Of a stretch of DNA of 64,000 nt, positions 37,054 to 46,744 are shown piece after piece. Made by a program: the position numbers and the translations under genes. Below the pieces are notes generated by a model. It made no database searches. It was not told the origin of the DNA and saw nothing but the letters and a program-made list of their open reading frames with translations. Location of the stretch: NCBI RefSeq assembly GCF_000422325.1, contig NZ_AULO01000012.1, forward strand, positions 62,001 through 126,000. Direction: 5' to 3'. Source of the DNA: Marinospirillum minutulum DSM 6287. GTDB lineage: Bacteria > Pseudomonadota > Gammaproteobacteria > Pseudomonadales > Halomonadaceae. Position 1 is the first letter of the stretch; each line of letters opens with the position of its first letter.

Positions 37054-37899
37054 TTAAGGCTTAATGAGCGCTATAGGCAGCAAGCCATTTTCTCTGGCAT
37101 GTTTTTCTAAGCGGCCATCGCTTTTGATAGCGCTTACAAAGGTATTTACTCTTTCTAGCCATTCAGGCTGCTCTTTTTTAATGGCGTAGGCATACTGAAT
37201 ATGTGTGGTGGCTTCTTTAGGTGTTAATAGCTTTGCCCAGTCGTAAACTTGCAGTATTTTTTGACCGTAGGGGTAGTCGGCAATAAACACATCGGCACGC
37301 CCAGAGCGTACTTCTATTTCTCGCTGGCTACTTTTAACCACTGCCATAAGCTCAGCATTTTTTAGCGTGTTACGCATTACACCTTCCATATAAGTGCCTT
37401 TTTGAACCGCAACGATTACGCCCTCTTGGTCCATGGCTTCCCAGCTATCAAGCAGTGGGTTACCTTTGCTTGCAACGCCATAGATGCCGCTACTTAGGTA
37501 GGGTTCGCTGTAGTCAATGTAAGGGGCGCGAGCTTCGGTAACACCCACGCCAAACATCGCAATATCGCAACGATCAGCTTGAATATCATTCATAAAAATT
37601 CCAAAGTGGGTGGTAACGTATTCCAGCTCTACACCTAGGTCTTTAGCAAACTCTTTAGACAAGCCTATGTCGATGCCTTCTAACTGCCCTGTTTTTCTAT
37701 TTTTATAAGAAATAGAAAAATAGTCAGGCCAGATGCAAACACGTAACTTTCCAGCCTCTTTAATTTTTTGTTCTCTTTCAGATAAGGCAAAGGCCGCCGA
37801 CTGAAAAATAAAGCTGGTTAAAAATATTAATACCAAGCTAAGTAACAGCGTTTTTTTTAGTTTTTTTACAGGGTAATTGAGCTGAAGCTGCTGTTGCAT
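37054..37899 (-). CDS. Periplasmic amino-acid-type solute-binding protein (PBPb family)
   Basis: The 281-aa product has a signal peptide (hydrophobic core TLLLSLVLIFLTSFIF) and a type 2 periplasmic-binding fold. The opening GKLRVCIWPDYFSISYKN and the segment DRCDIAMFGVGVTEARAPYIDYSEPYL match extracellular solute-binding proteins family 3. No permease or ATPase gene is adjacent. Instead it is divergent from a membrane GGDEF-EAL protein, starting close by. That suggests a sensory role: a ligand-binding subunit feeding c-di-GMP signalling. A transporter subunit working with unlinked genes is the alternative. Confidence 0.85.
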   Translation of the reverse strand: MQQQLQLNYPVKKLKKTLLLSLVLIFLTSFIFQSAAFALSEREQKIKEAGKLRVCIWPDYFSISYKNRKTGQLEGIDIGLSKEFAKDLGVELEYVTTHFGIFMNDIQADRCDIAMFGVGVTEARAPYIDYSEPYLSSGIYGVASKGNPLLDSWEAMDQEGVIVAVQKGTYMEGVMRNTLKNAELMAVVKSSQREIEVRSGRADVFIADYPYGQKILQVYDWAKLLTPKEATTHIQYAYAIKKEQPEWLERVNTFVSAIKSDGRLEKHARENGLLPIALIKP

Positions 37900-37965
37900 A
37901 GAATACCTCTACGTGTAGCCGTATTAGATGTTAATATAACGGTCAGATGTTTTTTGTGTCTTGAT

Positions 37966-40596
37966 ATGGAATTGATTATACCAGTGCTACCTAATATTTT
38001 TTTATTAATAAAAAATGCTGCTTTTCGTCAAAAGTGGGTTTTCCTTACAGCATTTATTATTTTGTTTTGCTTTTGGTTAGTACTGCAACATACAGCACAA
38101 CAAGGTGTTGCGAGAAGCCTTGCAGAGCAGGATACAAGCAATGCTGTTTTATTACATGCACTAGAAGACACAGTTGTTCGCTCCTTTCAGTCGGTGAATA
38201 GTTCTATGCAAACCCTGGCTGAAAGCTTGCCCCAACTTAGCTCAACTCTAGCTACTGAAAGCCTGCTAGCTGAACAACTACGCATTTCTCCCCAACTAAG
38301 AGCCATTGACCTGCTTGATACGCAAGGCTTAGTTATAGCTTCCGTAACTAAAAGTAAGGGCAGTATTGCCAGTTATTCTTGCTTTGATACTTTAAAAAGT
38401 GAACCCTTGCTAGACTTTGTTATTGAGTCGCCCCAAAAAGGCCGTTACCCCAACGACCCTTATGCAGAAACATCTACCCACCGCTACATTCCCTTTTGTG
38501 TGCCAGTGCGTGATGCTAACCAGCAACTAATTAACGTGCTGGTGGCTTCAATAAACCCCCAGTATTTTTACAACCTTTTTTCATCTATTACAGACACCTT
38601 TGCTGCGCACATTCATTTGTATCGCTACGATGGTGAAGGGTTGTTGCTAGCAAGCAGTCTTGAACCAAAAATAGATACGGTTTTACAACAACTAAAAGAA
38701 AAAAGTTGGGGGCAGTATAGAACCTCCATTGAAGAAGTTAACTACCTGGTTAGCTACCGGTCCACCTCTTTGCTGCCTTTAATTTTAGTATTGGTTTCTA
38801 ACGAAGAGCTGGCACTTGCCTCTTGGCGCCATGATGAAAAAATGATGCGCTTATTTTTAATGGTTATCTCCTTGTTTACCCTAGGTGTTGCGCTAGTAAT
38901 TGCAGTTATTCAAGAAAAACGCTGGCGGGCTAGGGGTGATATTCAGCTTTTAAGTACAGCCATTAGAAGTGCCGCCAACGCCATAGTAATAACAAATAGG
39001 AAAGGTGATATTCATTGGACAAATAAGGCATTTACCGAATTAACAGGCTATACCTTTGAAGAAGTAAACGGAAAAAACCCAAGAATACTTAACTCAGGTT
39101 TTCAGTCAAAAGCCTTTTTTAAAGAATTATGGGAAACCATTTTAGCGGGCAAAAGCTGGCGAGGTGAGCTGATCAATCGGCATAAAACCGGCCATACTAT
39201 GGTGGTTGACCAAACCATTACGCCTATTTTAGATGCAAAAAACAATATAGAGCACTTTATTGCAGTGCACGAAGACGTAACGGCACGTAAATATGCAGAA
39301 CAAAAAGCACTCTACCTAGCAGACCATGATTCCTTAACTGATTTACCTAATCGGCGTTATTTTGAAAGGCATCTAAACCAAATATTTATCTATTCAGAAC
39401 AGCAAACAGAAATAGCCGTTTTGTTTATCGATTTAGATCGCTTTAAAGACATTAATGACACCCAAGGGCATGAGGCAGGTGATGCGCTTTTAATTCACAC
39501 CACATCGAATTTACAAAGCTTAATGAGCGAAAACCACCTGCTAGCCCGTTTGGGTGGCGACGAGTTTGCAATACTAGTAAAAAATGTAACTAGCCAAAGG
39601 CAGCTAAACAGCTTTGCCAGTAAAGTGGTTAGAGTAGTCGCCAAGCCATTTCATTATGGTGATAGTATTTTTAATATTACCTGTAGTGTAGGTGTGGCCA
39701 CTGGCGCTACTCAAACATCGGATGCATCAAAAATGCTACGCCAAGCAGATATGGCTATGTACCGAGCCAAACATGCAGGTAAAAACACCTATCGCTTTTT
39801 TGATGAAGCTATGGATGCACTCATTAAAAGACGGGTTTACCTACAGCAGCAGTTAGAAGTAGCCATTAAGTCTGAATCGGCTTTTAGCCTGCGTTACCAG
39901 CCTCAGATTAATACAGCAACCAATGCTATTTATGGTGCAGAAGCCCTAATGCGCTGGGAAGTGGCTGAAGGTGAGTGGGTTTCTCCTTTTGAATTTATAA
40001 CGCTTGCAGAAGAAACAGGCCAAATTTTAGAAATTGGTGCTTGGCTAATGAAAAATCTATTTCAGCAAATGGTTGAATGGAATAGGCGAGGCATTCAGTT
40101 TGGCAAAATTTCCATGAATATTTCTGCGGTGCAATTAGCTAGAGACACGCTAGCCGAACGGATGCTGGGCTTGATGAAAGACTATGCTATACCTGCAGAA
40201 CAGCTGTGTGTAGAAATAACAGAAACCACCTTAATGACGGATTCTGAAAGGGTGATGGATAACCTAAAACAGCTGAAAAAAGCAGGTATTGCTTTATCTA
40301 TTGATGATTTCGGAACTGGCTATTCTTCAATGAGCTACTTAAAAGCAATAGATGCCGACCACTTAAAGATAGATCGTAGCTTTATTATTGGTATAGGTGA
40401 GAAAGATTCAGACGAACACATTATTCGCGCCACTATTGCCTTGGCACATAGCTTAAAACTTGAAACCGTCGCAGAAGGTGTTGATAGCCAAGAACAACTA
40501 GCTTTCCTTAAAGCACTGGATTGCGACTATATTCAGGGTTACCACTTCTCTAAACCCTTAACGGTAGAAGGTTTTGAGCAGTTTCTTGAAGCATAA
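37966..40596 (+). CDS. Membrane PAS-GGDEF-EAL c-di-GMP signalling protein
   Basis: This dual-domain enzyme can make or degrade c-di-GMP. From ATG 37966 it is 876 aa; the frame reaches back to a TTG at 37894, inside the divergent gene's start. A membrane helix (about 20-40) and another near 300 enclose a periplasmic sensor (Cache-like). A PAS domain starts near 330. The GGDEF motif is intact (GGDEF at 530-534), but the usual RxxD inhibitory site is not seen just before it. The EAL motif is intact (EALMRW from 659; DDFGTGYSS). Its sensor input may be the divergent solute-binding protein. Confidence 0.9.
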   Translation: MELIIPVLPNIFLLIKNAAFRQKWVFLTAFIILFCFWLVLQHTAQQGVARSLAEQDTSNAVLLHALEDTVVRSFQSVNSSMQTLAESLPQLSSTLATESLLAEQLRISPQLRAIDLLDTQGLVIASVTKSKGSIASYSCFDTLKSEPLLDFVIESPQKGRYPNDPYAETSTHRYIPFCVPVRDANQQLINVLVASINPQYFYNLFSSITDTFAAHIHLYRYDGEGLLLASSLEPKIDTVLQQLKEKSWGQYRTSIEEVNYLVSYRSTSLLPLILVLVSNEELALASWRHDEKMMRLFLMVISLFTLGVALVIAVIQEKRWRARGDIQLLSTAIRSAANAIVITNRKGDIHWTNKAFTELTGYTFEEVNGKNPRILNSGFQSKAFFKELWETILAGKSWRGELINRHKTGHTMVVDQTITPILDAKNNIEHFIAVHEDVTARKYAEQKALYLADHDSLTDLPNRRYFERHLNQIFIYSEQQTEIAVLFIDLDRFKDINDTQGHEAGDALLIHTTSNLQSLMSENHLLARLGGDEFAILVKNVTSQRQLNSFASKVVRVVAKPFHYGDSIFNITCSVGVATGATQTSDASKMLRQADMAMYRAKHAGKNTYRFFDEAMDALIKRRVYLQQQLEVAIKSESAFSLRYQPQINTATNAIYGAEALMRWEVAEGEWVSPFEFITLAEETGQILEIGAWLMKNLFQQMVEWNRRGIQFGKISMNISAVQLARDTLAERMLGLMKDYAIPAEQLCVEITETTLMTDSERVMDNLKQLKKAGIALSIDDFGTGYSSMSYLKAIDADHLKIDRSFIIGIGEKDSDEHIIRATIALAHSLKLETVAEGVDSQEQLAFLKALDCDYIQGYHFSKPLTVEGFEQFLEA

Positions 40597-40693
40597 GTTT
40601 TAGCAGTAGCGTTTAGAACGAAAAGTGCTGAAAAGTTATGCTAGAGTGACGCAGTGTTTTAAAAATATAATAACATAGGAAAAGGAAGCTACT

Positions 40694-42541
40694 ATGAAGC
40701 TTAAAAATGTTCTTTCAACTGTCAATCAAATAGAAAAATCTAAATTCCTAAATTTTTTAGATAAGGTATGTTCAGAAGCAGCTGGAAGAGATAACGAAAT
40801 TAGTAAAAAAATTAAAAATATTGACGGACAAGTTAAGAATGCTTCTAGTGGTGAAGTAACAGAGCTATTTAAAGTTGTTTTACCTTATTTAGAGTTGAGT
40901 ATAAAAGAAGAACTTTCTTTGCTTGGAGCACAGGCTAACTTGCTGATAAATATTATTAGTAGGGATGGAAACTGTATTGCTCGAATTGCATGGGTAGAAG
41001 CACTTTATGAAAAAGAGTGGGAAAATATAAATACTCATGCTCAATTTCTTAAACCTATTATTTTATCCGATGCGACAGATAGTAATTTATTAAACCAAGA
41101 TAAAAAACTAAGAATATACTATGAGTGCTTTAAAGAAGCTTACTTTAATGATGAGAAGTTAAAAAGAGAAGCGAAGATAAGTAATGATGAGCGTGGAATA
41201 CTAAATGTATTAGCTGTCCAGTTAGATATAGCCAATGATGATAAAATTGCAATTGAGCATCTTGTTGCTCCAATTCATAAAAGTGATGTGCTGGCTTGCC
41301 TAGACTCGCTTCGTGAAATTGGCCTTTTATTTGTTAGTCGAAAGCACCAAACTGTTTATATACCTGATGAAATTGTTAGCATTTTACATAATATTCAAAA
41401 CAAAGAGGTTGCCGATAAATATTTGTTGCGTATTTTAAGAACCTTTTCCGATGCAGAGCTATCAAATGTCTTAAAATCTCATGAAAAGAAAATCCGTGGT
41501 GTTGAGCGTGATCAGAAAATAAAGATGATTATTCAAATGGGGCTTAGTGTTAAAAAGCTCATAGAAGTTGAAATGCATAACCAAGACTTCAATATTAATG
41601 AAAGAAAAGAACGTTTAAAAAAGTTGATTGAAGATTTGGATATTCAGGCTGAAAGGATAGGTTCTACTTTGGATGAGCGTAGTAGTATTATTCTAGAAAC
41701 ATTAAAAAACTCATCTGATATAGAGTTTAACTCACTAAGTGCCGCAGGTTATAAAGAAATGTATAATTGCCTGCAAGAGCTGTTACCTAATTTAGTTTCA
41801 GTTATTAAGACAGATTTTGAGTTAGAAGAAACGCAAGAGCTTGACGTGGAAAAATTAAGATCATTAGGTATTACACCTCATGATATTCTTTATTTAATAA
41901 ATAATAATGAAATAAAAGATATTCGAGACAAGCTAAATATTTCTCCAAGAGGTAATACACGGTTATTGATACTTGAAAATTTTGCTGGTGCTACTGATAA
42001 GCTGATAGAGAACTATGAGCTGCTAGCAACACGTGATTTTATAAAGCTTAAAGAAAATGATGTCGCAGTAACTGAAGCAGAAATTGGAGTTAAGTTTGAG
42101 GAAGCAACAAAAGTAATACTTGAGCAGTTAGGTTTAACTGTAGATGAAGATTTACGAAGAGCTAGTAACTCAGCAAAAGATAGGGCTGACATTGTTATAT
42201 CACTAACTGATGAAGATATAATAATCGGGGAGGCAAAAACGCTTAAAAATGGTGAGTTTGCGAAATACTCAACTACATCACGCCAAATAAAATCTTACGT
42301 TACTCGCTATGAGTCAATTGGTAAAAGAGTTACTCAAGTTTTAATTATTGCGCCTAGCTTTTCATCTGATTTTATTGAGTCTGCAGAAATGGATACCGAG
42401 GTAAATATCTCTCTGCTTGAAGCAAAAGGATTAAAGAAAATATTTGAAGCTTATAATTCAAAAAGAAACCCCAAGTTCTCAGCTAAGCTGTTAACTAAAG
42501 GAGGCCTTTTAAAAGCTGACTTGATAGCTAAGAATATTTAG
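40694..42541 (+). CDS. Unrecognised 615-aa protein with C-terminal PD-(D/E)XK-like nuclease motif
   Basis: I do not recognise the family. The gene is markedly richer in A and T than its neighbours, with many AAA, ATA and TTA codons, suggesting transfer. The first ~150 residues are helical. A winged-helix-like segment is near 170-240 (AIEHLVAPIHKSDVLACLDSL ending YIPDEIVSIL). Charged helices occupy 280-340. The last ~150 residues fit a restriction-endonuclease fold: helix GVKFEEATKVILEQLG, then RADIVISL with Asp499, then IIIGEAKT with Glu513 and Lys515. The D-x13-E-x-K spacing is typical of PD-(D/E)XK nucleases. It may be a stand-alone defence nuclease or an effector. Confidence 0.65.
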   Translation: MKLKNVLSTVNQIEKSKFLNFLDKVCSEAAGRDNEISKKIKNIDGQVKNASSGEVTELFKVVLPYLELSIKEELSLLGAQANLLINIISRDGNCIARIAWVEALYEKEWENINTHAQFLKPIILSDATDSNLLNQDKKLRIYYECFKEAYFNDEKLKREAKISNDERGILNVLAVQLDIANDDKIAIEHLVAPIHKSDVLACLDSLREIGLLFVSRKHQTVYIPDEIVSILHNIQNKEVADKYLLRILRTFSDAELSNVLKSHEKKIRGVERDQKIKMIIQMGLSVKKLIEVEMHNQDFNINERKERLKKLIEDLDIQAERIGSTLDERSSIILETLKNSSDIEFNSLSAAGYKEMYNCLQELLPNLVSVIKTDFELEETQELDVEKLRSLGITPHDILYLINNNEIKDIRDKLNISPRGNTRLLILENFAGATDKLIENYELLATRDFIKLKENDVAVTEAEIGVKFEEATKVILEQLGLTVDEDLRRASNSAKDRADIVISLTDEDIIIGEAKTLKNGEFAKYSTTSRQIKSYVTRYESIGKRVTQVLIIAPSFSSDFIESAEMDTEVNISLLEAKGLKKIFEAYNSKRNPKFSAKLLTKGGLLKADLIAKNI

Positions 42542-42550
42542 CAAGTTAAA

Positions 42551-44152
42551 TTAGTTTGGGTGTATGTGTGCTTTTTTTGATGTGTCAAAAACTTCACAAC
42601 GATTACGCCCAAGCTTTTTTGCTTGGTACATAGCAAGGTCGGCTCTTTTTAGCAGCTCTTCGTTAGACTTGATGTGCTTAGAGCTGGTTGCTATACCAAT
42701 AGATACCGTTAGCTTACCTACTGGCTCTATTTGCATTTTAGCCACTCTTTCTCGCAGCCTTTCCGCTATAGTCCAAGCTAGGTCGCTGGGTGTACTAGGT
42801 AAAATTAAAAGAAATTCCTCACCACCAGTTCTAGCTACTATATCTTGTTTTCTAGATACCTTTTGCATTAGCTGAGTAAGTTCTATTAAAACCTTGTCAC
42901 CAAGGGCATGACCAAAGGTGTCATTAACGGCTTTAAAGTGATCTATGTCGATAACCAGTGCAGAGATAGGAATGTTCTTTTGCTCTAGTTTTTTTAGTAG
43001 CAGGTGCAAGCTGCGCCGATTGACTGCACCGGTTAAAGGATCGGTAGCGGCATCTTCTTTTAGCTGAATAATTTGGTTGTTATTAAGCCCTAAGCCTTCT
43101 AACATGGCTTTTTTAAGTTCACTTATTTCAAAATACCAAGCCTTGATATTCATTAAATTAGCTTCAGCTTTTGATGAATTCATCTTGCCTGCAATGCTTG
43201 CTAGCCTGCATAAAGGGCGAGAAATATAATTAGCTAATAACCCTATTAACACCAAGGTAAATAAAACTAAAGGAAGGGTGTAATAGCCAACCTGAATCAT
43301 TAACTCATCGAGTGAACTTAATGTTGTCTTTAAAGGGCGCTGGGCAATTACGCCCCAACCTGCTGTTTTAATTGTAGAAAATCCAGCAAGCATTTCAATG
43401 CCATTACTTGTTGTTAGCTGAATAGAACCACTTTCATTATTGATAACCTTATTAATGGCTGCATTATCTAAAACAAACTCACCAACTTTAGCTTGTTCAG
43501 GGTGGTAAATAAGTTGTTTGTTTTTATCAACAACATAAATATAAGAGCCATCTTGGTGGAAATGCTCCCCTAATAGCTCATTTAAAATGCTATCTTTTTT
43601 AAGGTAGAGGCTGCCGCCCAAATAGCCTAAGTACTCACCTTTAGCATTAAATATAGGGTAAGAAATAAGTAATAACAATTCACCTGCACGCGTTAGGTGG
43701 GGTGTGCCTACCAAGGGTTTTTTAACTGCTATGGCTTCTGGGCCACCGCCAACAGTTAGGGTTAAGCCAATAATGTTGAGTCTGTTCGAAGAAGCGGCCA
43801 GAATTTCACCTTCTTTGCTAACAACTGTGACTGAGTTGAAGGTTCGTGTTTGGTACTGAATTCGTTCTACTTCTTGCATAAGCACAGAAAGGTCTGAAAA
43901 ATTTGTGCCAATAATGTTAGCTGCAAACCCTAGTTGCTCGTAAGCGGCATTTATTAAGTCATCTGTAGCTGCTGCTAACTTTTGAGTGTAAGCCTGGTTG
44001 GTGTCTAGGGTGTGCTTAATTAACTGGTTTTTTTGTACTTTGTAGCTAGCATAAAGTGTATTAACCAGAGTAATGAACATAACTAAAAATGCTAAAAAAA
44101 CTATTAGAGTTTTAATGTTCAGCATTCGAGAGTAGAAGGGCGTAGGCAGCAT
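42551..44152 (-). CDS. Membrane diguanylate cyclase with periplasmic Cache-type sensor
   Basis: The 533-aa protein has an N-terminal membrane helix (MLNIKTLIVFLAFLVMFITLV; a start at the second Met, 44125, is also possible). A large periplasmic sensor (about 40-280) contains dCache-like strands (GYLGGSLYLKKDSI, IYVVDKNKQLIYHP). A second membrane helix is near 290-310. The GGDEF domain carries an active GGEEF motif (ARTGGEEFLLILP) preceded by a partial inhibitory site. It converges on the 615-aa gene with 9 bp between stops and no terminator between them. Confidence 0.9.
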   Translation of the reverse strand: MLPTPFYSRMLNIKTLIVFLAFLVMFITLVNTLYASYKVQKNQLIKHTLDTNQAYTQKLAAATDDLINAAYEQLGFAANIIGTNFSDLSVLMQEVERIQYQTRTFNSVTVVSKEGEILAASSNRLNIIGLTLTVGGGPEAIAVKKPLVGTPHLTRAGELLLLISYPIFNAKGEYLGYLGGSLYLKKDSILNELLGEHFHQDGSYIYVVDKNKQLIYHPEQAKVGEFVLDNAAINKVINNESGSIQLTTSNGIEMLAGFSTIKTAGWGVIAQRPLKTTLSSLDELMIQVGYYTLPLVLFTLVLIGLLANYISRPLCRLASIAGKMNSSKAEANLMNIKAWYFEISELKKAMLEGLGLNNNQIIQLKEDAATDPLTGAVNRRSLHLLLKKLEQKNIPISALVIDIDHFKAVNDTFGHALGDKVLIELTQLMQKVSRKQDIVARTGGEEFLLILPSTPSDLAWTIAERLRERVAKMQIEPVGKLTVSIGIATSSKHIKSNEELLKRADLAMYQAKKLGRNRCEVFDTSKKAHIHPN

Positions 44153-44333
44153 GGTTAGGTTACTCTAAAGGCTTAACCATCTAAATGGCATATTTATAAC
44201 ATGAATTTAACTTATTTAACGGATGAAGCCATGAGAGCTAATCACAAGAATGACTTAACGTTAGGATAAAGCATTCTTATGATTATACGAGGAAATAATA
44301 ATCTAGAAAAATATATTTAAAATAAATCAAAAG

Positions 44334-44360
44334 AAAGCAGCCTAAGTTTAGGCTGCTTTT
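44334..44360 (-). terminator. Terminator of the glnHPQ-type operon
   Basis: AAAGCAGCCTAA (44334-44345) pairs with TTAGGCTGCTTT (44348-44359), two-base loop. It lies directly after the original glnQ stop (44362-44364). It supports the view that the operon once ended there, beyond the internal TGA. The rest of 44153-44333 holds only the diguanylate cyclase promoter region; I see no gene there. Confidence 0.85.
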
Positions 44361-44361
44361 A

Positions 44362-45108
44362 TTAGTTTGATAAAACCCGTGAAAGGAAGGCTTGGGTACG
44401 TTCATTTTGGGCGTTATCAAAAATTTCTTCTGGCGTGCCTTCTTCAACAATGCAGCCTTCGTGAATGTAAATTACACGGTCTGCTACTTCTCAGGCAAAA
44501 CCCATTTCGTGAGTAACTACCAGCATAGTCATGCCTTCTTTAGCTAGGTCACGCATTACATCAAGCACTTCGCCAACCATTTCTGGGTCTAGGGCTGAGG
44601 TGGGTTCATCAAACAACATTAAACGCGGCTCCATTGCTAAGGCTCTGGCAATGGCTACACGCTGTTGTTGGCCGCCTGAAAGCTGCTCTGGGTGTTTGTG
44701 TGCTTGGTTGGCAATGCCTACCCTTGCTAATAGTTTGTCTGCTAGCTTGGCTGCATCCTGAGTGTTTTTATTTCTTACCTTTAAAGGTGCCAGCATGATA
44801 TTGCGCTGCACGGTTAGGTGGGGAAAGAGATTGAACTGTTGGAACACCATTCCTACTTCTTTGCGAATGGTGTTAAGTGCCTGCTGGCTTTTACCCTTAG
44901 GCTCTAGCTTATGACCATCTACCTTGAGTTCGCCTGAGTCGTATTCTTCTAGGCCGTTGATGCAACGAATTAAAGTCGATTTTCCTGAACCACTAGCGCC
45001 AATAATAACCAGCACTTCACCTTGAGTTACTTGTAAGTCGATATCTTTAAGCACATGCAGCTGCCCAAAGTGTTTGTTAAGTTTTTCTATGTTAACAATG
45101 TAAGGCAT
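44362..45108 (-). pseudogene. glnQ: Polar amino-acid ABC transporter ATPase (GlnQ-like), interrupted by in-frame TGA
   Basis: The ATPase of a glutamine/polar amino-acid importer. Walker A (GASGSGKST), signature (LSGGQQQR), Walker B (LMLFDEP) and the H-loop (THEMGFA) are all present. The frame then meets a TGA at 44491-44493. After the TGA the same frame continues with EVADRVIYIHEG, then NERTQAFLSRVLSN and a TAA at 44362-44364. The full length would be 248 aa, the family norm. The family usually has Arg at this point, so CGA to TGA is likely. The 205-aa product lacks the last beta strands, so function is doubtful but not excluded. Confidence 0.9.
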
Positions 45109-45118
45109 GGAGTTACCC

Positions 45119-45790
45119 TTAAACTGCAGACTTGCTGCGGTGTTCGTAAATGCGTAGCAGTAAAGAAAGTGATAGCGTAATACCTAAATAAATAATGGCT
45201 ACAGCAAAGTAGACTTCAAAGGCTGTGAAGGTGTTTGCTATATAAACCTGCCCTTGGCGTACCAATTCACCCACGCCAATGACTGAAAATAGCGAAGTGT
45301 CTTTAATGCTAACTATGGCTTGATTACCTAGTGGTGGAATCATTCGCCGAAAGGCTTGTGGCCAGGTGATATACCAAAAGGTTTGTACCCGTGTTAAGCC
45401 AAGTGAAAGCCCTGCTTCTTGTTGGCCTTTGGCAATGGATTGCACACCGCCACGTACCACTTCTGAAATGTAAGCACCTGAGTTAAATGCTATGGCAACT
45501 ATGGATGCGGTTACTGGGTCTATTGGTGCGCCAATTAAATCGGGCAAGCCGTAAAAGATAAATAGCACCTGAACTAAAATGGGTGTGCCACGAAAAATTT
45601 CAATATAGGCTGTGGCTGGCCAGCGGAAGTACCATTTTTTATTAAGGCTGAGTAACCCAAAGAGTATGCCTAATAAAAAACCTATAACTAAACCGCCAAA
45701 GGAAATCATTAGGGTGTAAGGTAGACCTTTTAAAAGAAAAGGCACTGAATTGAATGCTGCTTGCCAGTCAAACTCGAACTGGTTATCCAC
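45119..45790 (-). CDS. glnP: Polar amino-acid ABC transporter permease (GlnP-like)
   Basis: The 223-aa inner-membrane permease has about five helices. The conserved EAA loop ([34 protein letters not shown]) is at about residues 137-170, the contact site for the ATPase. The [19 protein letters not shown] segment is typical of the HisM/GlnP family. It lies 10 bp upstream of the broken ATPase gene and follows the binding-protein gene after a hairpin. Confidence 0.92.
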   Translation of the reverse strand: MDNQFEFDWQAAFNSVPFLLKGLPYTLMISFGGLVIGFLLGILFGLLSLNKKWYFRWPATAYIEIFRGTPILVQVLFIFYGLPDLIGAPIDPVTASIVAIAFNSGAYISEVVRGGVQSIAKGQQEAGLSLGLTRVQTFWYITWPQAFRRMIPPLGNQAIVSIKDTSLFSVIGVGELVRQGQVYIANTFTAFEVYFAVAIIYLGITLSLSLLLRIYEHRSKSAV

Positions 45791-45817
45791 GTGATTAGGC
45801 TCCGTTAACTATAAGAA

Positions 45818-45838
45818 AAGGCCGGATTAACCGGCCTT
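45818..45838 (-). other. Intercistronic hairpin between the binding-protein and permease genes
   Basis: AAGGCCGG and CCGGCCTT form a perfect 8-bp GC-rich stem with a 5-base loop (ATTAA), 8 bp after the glnH stop. Such hairpins after binding-protein genes usually stabilise the upstream message and lower permease expression. Confidence 0.75.
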
Positions 45839-45846
45839 GTACAAAT

Positions 45847-46605
45847 TTATTTAGTTTCAGGCATTGCACCGAACCACTTTTCGTAGATATTTTTATAAGT
45901 ACCATCAGCTTTTATTTCAGCTAAAGCTTGGTTTATTTTTTCAACCCAAGGGCTACCACTAACCAGTGCTATACCGTACTGCTGGCCTTCATATAAAGGG
46001 CCTGTAACCTTGGTACGGCCTTTACCTTTGGTGCTAGAAAAGTAGCCAACATTGGGTGCGTCATAAAAAACTGCATCGATAGCGCCAGACATTAATGCCA
46101 TATACATATCTGAACTGCCTGGGTAGGGGGTAACACCACTGCCCTCACCTAGCTTTTCAATTAAAAAGTTGTAGCTGGTGCTACCAATTTTAGTGCCTAC
46201 TTTTTTTCCTTTTAGGTCTTCTACGCTTTGTACTTGGTTGTTATTAGAGCGTACAAGAATACGCAAGCCTGAGTCGTAGTAGGGGTCTGAAAAATCGACT
46301 ACCTTTTCTCTTTCTTCAGTAATGGTGATACCCGCTAAGGCGATATCGGTATTACGGGTTTGCAAGGCGGGAATAATGCCGTTGAAATCCATGGTTTTAA
46401 GGTTGTATTCAAAGCCTGCACGCTTGGCAACTTCGGCTAGAATGTCCATATCAAAACCTATCATTTCACCCGTTGCTGGGTCCATCATTTCAAAGGGTAC
46501 AAAGCTGGGGTCTGTTAAAGCTTTTAAAGTGGCTGCGTTAGCTAGGGTTGTTGCAAAGGTGAAAGCTACACCTAAACCTAGTGCTTTTATCCATTTTGTA
46601 GGCAT
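45847..46605 (-). CDS. glnH: Polar amino-acid ABC transporter periplasmic binding protein (GlnH-like)
   Basis: The 252-aa product has a signal peptide (cleavage near ANA, residue 24). It is a type 2 binding fold with LKALTDPSFVPFEMMDPATG, FDMDILAEVAKRAG and ALAGITITEEREKVVDFSDPY, all family 3 hallmarks. A GGAGC site precedes the ATG. The preferred amino acid is not predictable with certainty; glutamine is a default for this subfamily. Confidence 0.92.
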   Translation of the reverse strand: MPTKWIKALGLGVAFTFATTLANAATLKALTDPSFVPFEMMDPATGEMIGFDMDILAEVAKRAGFEYNLKTMDFNGIIPALQTRNTDIALAGITITEEREKVVDFSDPYYDSGLRILVRSNNNQVQSVEDLKGKKVGTKIGSTSYNFLIEKLGEGSGVTPYPGSSDMYMALMSGAIDAVFYDAPNVGYFSSTKGKGRTKVTGPLYEGQQYGIALVSGSPWVEKINQALAEIKADGTYKNIYEKWFGAMPETK

Positions 46606-46744
46606 CTTAGCTCCTTTCTCAGAGACCGCTTGGAAGTTGCCAAGGGCTCTTGTTCTTATTTTAAAAAATTCTGCCGAAACAGTCGTTTTATTACGATACT
46701 ATGAAGCGGCAGGAGGTTAAAGGTTTAGTGTAAAAAAAGCCTTG

